Of a DNA stretch of 64,000 bases, positions 1 through 7,376 are shown piece by piece (the stretch's first letter is position 1; each line of letters starts with the position of its first letter). The translations under genes were made by a program, and so were the position numbers. The notes under the pieces were generated by a model that saw only the letters and a list, made by a program, of their open reading frames with translations, was not told where the DNA came from and did no database searches. The DNA comes from Desulforhopalus sp. (GTDB lineage Bacteria; Desulfobacterota; Desulfobulbia; Desulfobulbales; Desulfocapsaceae): positions 434,001-498,000 of the forward strand of contig JAOTRX010000002.1 in assembly GCA_030247675.1 (NCBI GenBank). The letters are read 5' to 3'.

Positions 1-1
1 A

Positions 2-898
2 GCTCTGGCGCTGCTGCTGGCACCGCTCTTTCCGGGCATTATTCTCAAGGTGAAGGCCGCCTTTGCCGGCAAGAAGGGGCCGCCACTGTTCATTAAATAC
101 TACACCTTGTCGAAGCTTCTACGAAAAGGCTCGGTATACAGCACCAGCACGACCTTCGTCTTCAAGCTTGGGCCGATTGTTTCCTGTGCCGGGGCAATGA
201 TGATTCTGCTGTTTTTTCCCTTGGGCGGAATGTCGCCGATTCTCTGTTTTCATGGCGATGTTATAGTCCTTTTTTATATTCTCGGCCTTGGACGGTTTTT
301 CACTATCGCCGCAGCCCTGGATACCGCCTCGCCATTTCAGGGGATGGGGGCTGCCCGGGAGGCATTCTTTGGGACCCTTGCCGAGGCCTCGATTTTTGCC
401 ATCCTCATTCTTTTTTATCGGATGACCGGGGCGCTCAGTTTTGCCGAGTATTTCACCGGGGCAACACCAATCAGCCTGGCCGGTCCGGCGGGGGCCCTGT
501 TGCTCCTGGTCATTGTCTCGCTGTTTATGGTGCTGCTCATCGAGAATTCGCGGGTGCCGGTCGATGATCCGGCGACCCATCTGGAACTGACAATGATCCA
601 CGAGGTGATGATTCTTGATCACAGCGGTCCCGACCTGGCCCTTATCGAACTCGGCTCCTTTTATAAACTGCTCTTTTACTCGGCCTTTATCTTTCTCATT
701 GTTTGTCCGCTCAAGGCAACCTGGGGATTGGCCAATGTGCCGTTGTTCTTTGGGGGAATCTGCCTGGTGTATGTGGCGATTGGCCTGGTCGAATCGGGAA
801 TGGCAAGGCTGAAGATGAACCTTGTGCCGAAATTCGTCCTGACCTCTCTGATCCTGGTGTTTTTCGCGGCAATCCTCACCATGGAGTTCGTTAAATGA
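2..898 (+). CDS. hyfC: HyfC/NuoH-like membrane subunit of a group-4 hydrogenase-related complex (5' partial)
   Basis: This is the proton-channel-side membrane subunit (HyfC/HycD/NuoH family) that joins the soluble hydrogenase-like arm to the antiporter-like membrane arm. The frame is open to the left edge, so the true start lies outside the window; a GTG at 50 is internal, because the residues before it match the family N-terminus (a leucine-rich helix, then the VKA-FAGKKGPP segment). The family signature PVDDPATHLELTMIHEVM followed by LDHSGPDLALIE is intact, and several hydrophobic helices are visible. The stop overlaps the hyfE start by 4 nt (ATGA), so the genes are translationally coupled. 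The family call is firm. The subtype follows from hyfG, which lacks the metal ligands. Confidence 0.92.
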   Translation, partial: ALALLLAPLFPGIILKVKAAFAGKKGPPLFIKYYTLSKLLRKGSVYSTSTTFVFKLGPIVSCAGAMMILLFFPLGGMSPILCFHGDVIVLFYILGLGRFFTIAAALDTASPFQGMGAAREAFFGTLAEASIFAILILFYRMTGALSFAEYFTGATPISLAGPAGALLLLVIVSLFMVLLIENSRVPVDDPATHLELTMIHEVMILDHSGPDLALIELGSFYKLLFYSAFIFLIVCPLKATWGLANVPLFFGGICLVYVAIGLVESGMARLKMNLVPKFVLTSLILVFFAAILTMEFVK

Positions 899-1548
899 TA
901 GATATAAATAACATAATCATAGTCATCATCTTGCTGTCGGTGCTGTTGTCCCTCGCCTCAAGCCGGCTGGTTACCCTGGTGAAGGTCATGGCCCTGCAGG
1001 GGGTAATGGTGTCGCTGCTGCCCCTTCTCCTGCAGCATCATAGTCGTATGGGGAGCGGTGGTTTGATCTTTTTTCAGGTGATGATCCTCATCAAGGGCGT
1101 ACTCATTCCCGGACTTCTCTATGTTGCTCTGAAACGCGTGGTTATTAAAAGAGAAGTCCAGCCGATTATCGGTTACCACGCCTCTCTTTTTGCCGGGTTG
1201 ATTATTATTCTGCTTTCGATATTTATCACCGAAAGATTGCATCTCGCCCTGCCGAAAGGCCACGAGTTGCTACTGACGACGGCGATTGCCACCATGTCGG
1301 CGGGATTTTTCCTGATGATGTGCAGAAGAAAGGCAATCACCCAGGTCATTGGCTATTTGATGCTGGAAAACGGCATTTATCTGGTCGGTACCGCCCTCAC
1401 CAAACATGTTCATACCATTTATGTCGTGGAATTCGGCGTACTGCTCGACCTCTTGGTAGGGGTCATGATCATGGGCATTATTTTACACAATATCAATCAC
1501 GCCTTCGATGGTATCAATACCGATCAGCTTAATCGCTTAAAGGAATGA
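895..1548 (+). CDS. hyfE: HyfE-like membrane subunit (hydrogenase-4 component E)
   Basis: A 217-residue, almost wholly hydrophobic protein of the HyfE family, whose C-terminal part resembles the complex I subunit NuoK. Several transmembrane helices can be read, with a charged helix QVIGYLMLENGIYLVGTAL at about residues 147-165 that carries the conserved intramembrane glutamate expected of NuoK-like subunits. It sits between hyfC (4-nt overlap) and hyfF (4-nt gap), the order found in hyf and ehr operons. The likely role is as a structural and ion-path subunit of the membrane arm. Nothing unusual was seen in length or composition. Confidence 0.9.
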   Translation: MIDINNIIIVIILLSVLLSLASSRLVTLVKVMALQGVMVSLLPLLLQHHSRMGSGGLIFFQVMILIKGVLIPGLLYVALKRVVIKREVQPIIGYHASLFAGLIIILLSIFITERLHLALPKGHELLLTTAIATMSAGFFLMMCRRKAITQVIGYLMLENGIYLVGTALTKHVHTIYVVEFGVLLDLLVGVMIMGIILHNINHAFDGINTDQLNRLKE

Positions 1549-1552
1549 CACA

Positions 1553-2980
1553 ATGCTCGAACTGATCTTTTTACTCCCGATATCCACCGGTCTTGCTGCC
1601 CTTTTTGTGCCGGCCATATTTGGGCGATGGATGCTCCTGGTTGCAGCACTCTTTCATCTCCAATTGATGATCATGGCTTGGCTTGACAAGCTGCCGGTTT
1701 ATACCGAGGGGTTCTTTTCCGCCGAGCCGATCGGTCTTCTGGTGCTCCTGCTCACCTCCTTTATCTTTTTTTGCATCTCGGTGTATGCGATCTGTTACGT
1801 GCGCGAAGCGGAGATGGAAAACGAACATGTTTTCCATGGTTGTATGCTGCTTTTCCTCGGCACCATGAGCATGGTAAGCCTTGCCGATCATCCCATCGTT
1901 TTGTGGATTGCCATAGAGGCAACGACCCTGCTCAGCGCGCCGCTCATTTATCTGCATCACTCACGGGAGGCTCTGGAGGCGACCTGGAAGTATATCATCA
2001 TCTGCTCGGTGGGCATTGCCCTGGCGCTGCTCGGCTGTTTTTTCATCACCCTGTCCATCGATATTGCCGAGATCGATGTGCCATTAACCTTCACCTCCCT
2101 GAACCGGGTGGCCGCCCAACTTGACCCGTTGTGGCTGAAGGCGGGATTTATCTTTATAATCATCGGCTTTGGCACCAAGATGGGACTTGCCCCGATGCAT
2201 ACCTGGCTTCCAGACGCCCACAGTCAGGCCCCCAGCCCGGCTTCCGCCCTGCTGTCCGGGGCACTTCTCAACTGCGCCTTTCTTGGGATCTATAAGGCCC
2301 ATACCCTGATGTATCTGGCCGGACTCGGGGAATTTTCCAGCCATCTCTTGATCGGTTTCGGTTTAACTTCGATGCTGGTGGCCGGGATTTTTATGGTCAG
2401 ACAGGGGGATTACAAGCGGATGCTCGCCTATTCGAGCATTGAGAACATGGGTATCATCGCCTTTGGCGTAGGGATCGGCGGTATAGCGATATACGGCGCC
2501 ATTCTCCATATGATCCACCATTCGCTGATTAAATCGTCGTTGTTTCTCTCTGCCGGCAACATCATGCTCGGTTTTAAGACCAAGCTGGTTGGTCGCATCG
2601 GCAATCTGGTAAAATTTCTACCAAAGACCTTCGTGTCGTTTTTTGCCGGATTTGTCGGCATCTCCGGTCTGCCGCCCTTCGGCCTCTTCGTCAGTGAACT
2701 GATCATCCTTATCGGAGCGATAAAAAGTGGTCATCCGGTTTGCGCCGCCATCTTCATTTTTTGCCTGATCCTGGTCGTGGCCGGCGCTGCTCAAATCGTC
2801 ACCGATATGTCTTTTGCAAAAAATATCGCCGAGATACACGGTGTAGAAAAATTCCTTCGGGTCCTTCCTCCCTACGTTCTGCTGGGTGCCTCGATTCTTC
2901 TCACTGTGTGGATCCCCGACGAGATATATACGACAATCCTCAATACCATTAAAATAATTGGCGGAACAATCCATGGATAA
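1553..2980 (+). CDS. hyfF: HyfF-like proton-pumping antiporter subunit (NuoL/M/N family)
   Basis: A 475-residue polytopic protein of the NuoL/NuoM/MrpA family. It has the family's helix-5 glutamate (WIAIEATTLLSAPLI, about residue 123) and the helix 7-8 block FGTKMGLAPMHTWLPDAHSQAPSPASALLSGA-type signature (from about residue 204), with the lysine and histidine used for proton transfer. It lies between hyfE and hyfG and overlaps hyfG by 8 nt. In family members this subunit couples electron transfer to ion translocation. The key charged residues are kept, so ion pumping may persist although the partner large subunit has lost its Ni-Fe site. Confidence 0.92.
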   Translation: MLELIFLLPISTGLAALFVPAIFGRWMLLVAALFHLQLMIMAWLDKLPVYTEGFFSAEPIGLLVLLLTSFIFFCISVYAICYVREAEMENEHVFHGCMLLFLGTMSMVSLADHPIVLWIAIEATTLLSAPLIYLHHSREALEATWKYIIICSVGIALALLGCFFITLSIDIAEIDVPLTFTSLNRVAAQLDPLWLKAGFIFIIIGFGTKMGLAPMHTWLPDAHSQAPSPASALLSGALLNCAFLGIYKAHTLMYLAGLGEFSSHLLIGFGLTSMLVAGIFMVRQGDYKRMLAYSSIENMGIIAFGVGIGGIAIYGAILHMIHHSLIKSSLFLSAGNIMLGFKTKLVGRIGNLVKFLPKTFVSFFAGFVGISGLPPFGLFVSELIILIGAIKSGHPVCAAIFIFCLILVVAGAAQIVTDMSFAKNIAEIHGVEKFLRVLPPYVLLGASILLTVWIPDEIYTTILNTIKIIGGTIHG

Positions 2981-4484
2981 TTTCCTGCAGATCAATAACG
3001 GCCAAGCCATTAAACGCTCATCCATACCCTGCCTGCCCTTTCCTCGCTTTGCCGAATTGCTGGACGCCTTTGTCAAGAACGACGGTTTTATCGTCCAATT
3101 TTTTGCCCATGTTGAGGATGGCCGAAACAAGCTTGTGGCGGTTGTGCGCAATAATCAGCTCTATGTCGCAGCAACCGAGGTTGGGGAAACCTTTCCTTCG
3201 CTGACGGCTTCATCCAGCAGCAAATTCCATATGTTTGAGCGGGAGATCGCCGAACAATATGGTATCACCCCTGTTGATCACCCCTGGTTGAAGATGGTTC
3301 GTTATCATGCCAACTATCGCCAGGCGGCTGATGTCTTCGGCAACGACTATCGGCAAGATATCCCTGGTAATTACCAGTACTTTCAGGTTGAGGGCGATAG
3401 TGTACATGAGGTGGCTGTAGGGCCGGTGCATGCCGGAATTATCGAACCTGGACATTTTCGTTTTCAGTGTGCCGGTGAGGAGGTGTTTTCTCTCGAAATT
3501 CAGCTTGGCTATCAGCATCGCGGTATCGAGAGGATGCTCACCCAGGTGCCGATGAAGCGCCTGTCGATTATCTGTGAAGGGATTGCCGGCGATACCAGCA
3601 TCGGCCATAACCTTTGTTGCTGCCAGGCCCTGGAGGCCTTGACTGGACTGGCTGTTGATCCGGGGGCGCAGGTTGTTCGCTGTATTGCTCTTGAACTTGA
3701 GCGTCTCGCCAACCATATCGGCGATCTCGGCGCCCTGAGCGGTGATGTCGCCTTCAATCCGCCGGCCGCCTATTTTGGACGCCTGCGCGGCGAGTTTCTC
3801 AATCTCCTGCAGGTGCTCTGCGGCAACAGATTCGGCAAAAGCCTGGTGCTACCCGGGGGAATTTCGCAGATCATGGGCGAAGAGCAGGCTAAAATTATCG
3901 AAGACAAGCTCAAGGAACTGGAGCCGGAGATAAGCCATGTCTGTGACCTGCTGTTCAGTGCCCACACGGTGCAGGCCCGGTTTGAAAATACCGGCACCGT
4001 CTCCACAAAGATGGCCGAGGATCTCGGGCTGGTCGGCTACAGCGGCCGGGCCTCCGGGCTTCCCTACGATGCCCGGGTGGCATTTCCAACCGAGGCCTAT
4101 GGCGCGCTTCATGCCAACCGAAACGAAATGGTCAACGGCGATGTATACAGCCGGGCCTCGGTTCGCCGGGAAGAGATCATGCACTCCATGCACCTCATTA
4201 AATCCCTGGTAAACCGGGCTGGAGAGGTCTCTGCGAAAAGAACCATGCACGAAATTTCCCTTGAACCCGACTCCTTTGTGGTGACCGTTAACGAGGCCTG
4301 GCGCGGCGAGGTTTCCCATTGTCTCCTGACCGACAAGGGTGGCAGGATTGAACGGTATAAAATCAAAGACCCCTCCTTCCACAACTGGACCGGTCTTGCC
4401 ATGGCCCTCAGGAACCAGGAGATCTCCGATTTTCCTCTGTGCAATAAAAGCTTCAATCTGTCCTATTGCGGCTTTGATCTTTGA
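2973..4484 (+). CDS. hyfG: HyfG/NuoCD-like large subunit lacking the Ni-Fe cysteines (Ehr-type)
   Basis: A NuoC-like N-terminal domain (about 1-150) is fused to a NuoD/[NiFe]-hydrogenase-like large-subunit domain, as in HyfG/HycE. I chose the ATG at 2973, which overlaps the hyfF stop (ATGGATAA), over a TTG at 2958; this gives 503 residues. In true hydrogenases the first metal motif is CGICG; here the aligned stretch is E202-G-I-A205-G, with a single cysteine shifted to position 201. The C-terminal DPCxxC is replaced by N-L-S-Y-C499-G-F-D-L, so the aligned cysteines become Ser and Gly. Both pairs of ligands are therefore missing. This matches what is known of the Ehr group (energy-converting hydrogenase-related complexes), for which no H2 activity is expected. 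The electron donor and acceptor cannot be told from sequence. Confidence 0.9.
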   Translation: MDNFLQINNGQAIKRSSIPCLPFPRFAELLDAFVKNDGFIVQFFAHVEDGRNKLVAVVRNNQLYVAATEVGETFPSLTASSSSKFHMFEREIAEQYGITPVDHPWLKMVRYHANYRQAADVFGNDYRQDIPGNYQYFQVEGDSVHEVAVGPVHAGIIEPGHFRFQCAGEEVFSLEIQLGYQHRGIERMLTQVPMKRLSIICEGIAGDTSIGHNLCCCQALEALTGLAVDPGAQVVRCIALELERLANHIGDLGALSGDVAFNPPAAYFGRLRGEFLNLLQVLCGNRFGKSLVLPGGISQIMGEEQAKIIEDKLKELEPEISHVCDLLFSAHTVQARFENTGTVSTKMAEDLGLVGYSGRASGLPYDARVAFPTEAYGALHANRNEMVNGDVYSRASVRREEIMHSMHLIKSLVNRAGEVSAKRTMHEISLEPDSFVVTVNEAWRGEVSHCLLTDKGGRIERYKIKDPSFHNWTGLAMALRNQEISDFPLCNKSFNLSYCGFDL

Positions 4485-4550
4485 TGGTGGGTTGCTTTGC
4501 AGGGCCACTCAACGTGGGCCGTTGCCGGCGTGACATAAGGTAGAGAGAAT

Positions 4551-5294
4551 ATGCTTAAAATTATCAGAAACCGCTACGAGCAGGGTTGCAAGACCAGTAA
4601 TTATCCGCAGGAGCCGATCGCCCTGTATAAACGCTTTCGGGGGCTGCCGAAGATAAACGGCGACTGCGACCCGGCCACGGTTGGGCAGTGCGCCGCAATC
4701 TGCCCGCAGGATGCTATTCTTTGCGAGGAGCGGAAGATTGATCTTGGCAAATGCACTTTTTGCGGCCGTTGCGAAAATGTCGGCGACGGGGCCTTCGTGA
4801 CCTTCAGTCAGGATTTTGCCATGGGGACAAGCAGCCGTGAGGCCTTGCTCTGCGATGGGACCCTTCCCGCCTTGGCGGAGCACGCAAAAAAGCATTTCAA
4901 AAAGCTCTTCGGCAGGTCTCTGCAATTACGCCAGGTGTCGGCGGGCGGCTGCAATTCCTGCGAAGCGGATACCAACGTCCTCAATACCCCGTTTTTCGAC
5001 CTTTCCCGTTTCGGTATCGATTTCGTTGCCTCTCCCCGCCATGCCGACGGCATCCACGTTACCGGGCCGGTGTCGAAAAACATGAAGGCGGCATTGATCG
5101 CCACCTATGAGGCGGTTCCGGCACCGAAGGTGGTCATCGCCAGCGGTGCCTGCTCAATATCCGGTGGGCCGTTTTATGGCAGCCCGGAGATTATTGGCGA
5201 CCTCGGGAGTATCGTTCCAGTGGATCTCTACATCCCCGGGTGTCCGCCGCATCCCCTTACCACTCTCCACGCCCTGCTGAATTTTTTCAAATAA
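4551..5294 (+). CDS. hyfI: HyfI/NuoB-like small subunit with fused N-terminal ferredoxin-like domain
   Basis: A 247-residue fusion. Residues 1-80 form a ferredoxin-like part with C39, C47, C51-P and C68-x2-C71-x2-C74; the spacing is atypical (C-x7-C-x3-CP, and the second set lacks the usual fourth CP), so one cluster may have formed from both sets or two clusters may be incomplete. Residues 120-247 are the NuoB/hydrogenase small-subunit domain, with C134-x2-C137, C201 and the PGC231PPHP motif that bind the proximal [4Fe-4S] cluster. In Hyf complexes these are separate proteins (HyfH and HyfI). It is the last gene of the operon, 66 nt after hyfG. It should be the electron-entry module of the complex. 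Confidence 0.88.
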   Translation: MLKIIRNRYEQGCKTSNYPQEPIALYKRFRGLPKINGDCDPATVGQCAAICPQDAILCEERKIDLGKCTFCGRCENVGDGAFVTFSQDFAMGTSSREALLCDGTLPALAEHAKKHFKKLFGRSLQLRQVSAGGCNSCEADTNVLNTPFFDLSRFGIDFVASPRHADGIHVTGPVSKNMKAALIATYEAVPAPKVVIASGACSISGGPFYGSPEIIGDLGSIVPVDLYIPGCPPHPLTTLHALLNFFK

Positions 5295-5372
5295 GAGACT
5301 ACTGCGTGGTGCTTGCTCCCCAAGGATTGGGTATGACCATTCATGAAGAGGGCCTGAATAGATACTCCGTGG

Positions 5373-6320
5373 TTAGAGCCAGCCCTTGCGCTTGAAGTAG
5401 ATATAAGGGGCGAGACCGGCAATGACCATGGATAGCAGGGACAGCGGATAGCCCCAAGCCCACTCAAGTTCCGGCATATGCTGGAAATTCATGCCGAAGA
5501 TGCTGGCAATAACTGTCGGCGGCATAAATACAACGGCAACTATCGAAAATATTTTAATAATTTTATTTTGCTCAATATTGATAAAGCCAAGGGCGGCATT
5601 GAGCAAAAAGTCCAGTCTTTCTGAGAGAAAGGTGTTGTGCGACAAAAGGGTCTTAATATCCTCCAGGGTATCATTGGTGGTGTTGGTGTTTTCCTCTACC
5701 ATGTGTCCGCGGCGCAGCAAGAAATTTAGATCGCGCTGACCATCCATAAGGCAGAGGCGGATTTTGCCGTTGAGGTCATCTTGACGGGAAAGGTTGTCGA
5801 TGGTTTCCTCAAGAATGACGCCATCACGATTGAAAATCTGCCGGCTTATCTTCTCAATGGCCACATGAGCCTCTTCAGACAAATCTGCTAATCTTTCAAT
5901 CTTGTCTTCGATCAATGAAACGATAGTCGACATTGGATCGCCAACCAGGTCCTTCATCTTCTGGGCCCGTTCCTGTAACTGGTTCAGAGTGGAGACCTCG
6001 CGTGAGCAAAGACTTATTAAGCATTTGTTATTAAACAAAAAAGCGACGTTGGTGATGGAGAAATAGCCACTTTCCTGGTGCAAGAAAGAGCAGTTGATCG
6101 ACAAACCATGCGGATACACCTCGTAATGTGAACTCGCCTCAATCTCTTCCGTATCCTGGATATTGGGTAATGTCAAATTGCAGAACTTCTCAACATTCGC
6201 TATCTCGGCGGGTGTTGGGTTGATCATGTCGATCCATGCAGCATTTTCGAGGCCTTCATCGTGCTGCTCCGGGGCGAGGGGCACCAGATAGTTATCGGCA
6301 ATTGTGTATACTTTTATCAT
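5373..6320 (-). CDS. corA: CorA-family magnesium/cobalt transporter
   Basis: A 315-residue protein of the CorA family of homopentameric divalent-cation channels. The long soluble helical domain is followed by two C-terminal transmembrane helices, with the signature IFGMNF in the loop after the first helix and a basic tail (YFKRKGWL), all as expected. I started it at the ATG at 6320 (MIKVYTIADN); the same frame stays open upstream to 6503, but that extension has no family resemblance. It is convergent with the hyf operon and follows the ThiF-like gene after a gap of about 160 nt, so it is probably transcribed separately. Confidence 0.93.
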   Translation of the reverse strand: MIKVYTIADNYLVPLAPEQHDEGLENAAWIDMINPTPAEIANVEKFCNLTLPNIQDTEEIEASSHYEVYPHGLSINCSFLHQESGYFSITNVAFLFNNKCLISLCSREVSTLNQLQERAQKMKDLVGDPMSTIVSLIEDKIERLADLSEEAHVAIEKISRQIFNRDGVILEETIDNLSRQDDLNGKIRLCLMDGQRDLNFLLRRGHMVEENTNTTNDTLEDIKTLLSHNTFLSERLDFLLNAALGFINIEQNKIIKIFSIVAVVFMPPTVIASIFGMNFQHMPELEWAWGYPLSLLSMVIAGLAPYIYFKRKGWL

Positions 6321-6480
6321 TGATCGACCTTGCCTGATGAAGGAGAGGAAAAAGGTACATGCTTCGGCGGGGTAGGGGTGAAGGAGGGTTTGTGCCGGAG
6401 TCTGTCCGGATAATCTTAATACGAAGGGGCCTTTGCCGCAACTGCCAAGTCGGCTGGGGTCATCTTTGTATTGGTGGTGT

Positions 6481-7350
6481 TTAAGGCCGTTCGGGAAATT
6501 CAAGAATCTCCGAGGTGTGATCGATGGTATCGGCCATCAGCAGCCGGTGCCGTAGTTGTGGCGACCTGCCGAGGAGAATGGAGGTGGCCTCGGCGCAGAG
6601 AGCGGCGGCCATGGATACTGCAGCAAAAGGCAAGGTGCCCTGGGATGCCTCAATGCCACGCTGTCTCGCCTTGCCTGGTGCCCCGTAAATCAAAGCAAAC
6701 CCGGGATCGCCCGGGAAGATAGTTGTCGCCTGTCCACTTGATCCGGCTATGGCTCCGGAGACTATGGGAATGGCCGCCTTGCCGCAGGCATCCTGCAGAA
6801 CATAGCGGGCAGGGATGGTGTCGAGGCAGTCGACGGCCAGGTGGACATTGGTCAGGATCGCTTCGCTATTGGCGGCGGTGAAGAACTCAGCAATCGTCAA
6901 CACCTCCACCGCCGGGTTGATCTCCTGGATTCGGGTGCAGGCAGCAGTTGCCTTTTTTTCGCCGATTCGAGCGGGTGAGCTGAGTAGTTGCCGGTTCAGA
7001 TTGCTTTCATCAAAGACATCGCCATCGATCAGGGTCAATTGGCCGACACCAAGTCGGGCAAGAATCTCAGCGGTGATACCTCCCAGCCCCCCCAAACCGA
7101 TTATCGCCACATGGCATTGCAGCAGACGGAGTTGGTCGGCACAGGACAGAGAACTTTGATTGCGGCTGTAACGCTCCGGGATAATTTCGCAGGCAAGGGC
7201 TGCGCTTTCCACATGGCGCAAGGAGATGCCGGTTGATTTTGCAATTTTTTGGGCATCAGCGAGGAGCAGACCGGTGTAGGGGGATCTGTCCGGCCGGTGT
7301 TTTGCGACAGCGCTGGCCCGCAGCAATTCGGTAAGCTTTTCCTGGTCCAT
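6481..7350 (-). CDS. ThiF/HesA/MoeB-family E1-like adenylyltransferase
   Basis: A 289-residue E1-like enzyme. An N-terminal helical segment with the ERYSRN motif (59-64) leads into a Rossmann fold with the nucleotide loop G85-L-G-G-L-G-G, the acidic LIDGDVFDESNLNRQ stretch (107-121) that includes the conserved Asp and Arg, and a C-terminal crossover region. No rhodanese domain is present, and the paired CxxC zinc motifs of MoeB are not obvious. Family members adenylate the C-terminal glycine of a ubiquitin-like sulfur carrier (ThiS, MoaD) for thiamine, molybdopterin or other sulfur transfer. No carrier gene lies nearby, so the substrate is unknown. It begins 26 nt after the acnA stop and is probably co-transcribed with acnA. 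Confidence 0.85.
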   Translation of the reverse strand: MDQEKLTELLRASAVAKHRPDRSPYTGLLLADAQKIAKSTGISLRHVESAALACEIIPERYSRNQSSLSCADQLRLLQCHVAIIGLGGLGGITAEILARLGVGQLTLIDGDVFDESNLNRQLLSSPARIGEKKATAACTRIQEINPAVEVLTIAEFFTAANSEAILTNVHLAVDCLDTIPARYVLQDACGKAAIPIVSGAIAGSSGQATTIFPGDPGFALIYGAPGKARQRGIEASQGTLPFAAVSMAAALCAEATSILLGRSPQLRHRLLMADTIDHTSEILEFPERP

Positions 7351-7376
7351 ATGGCCCTCTTTTTACCGACCCTTGG

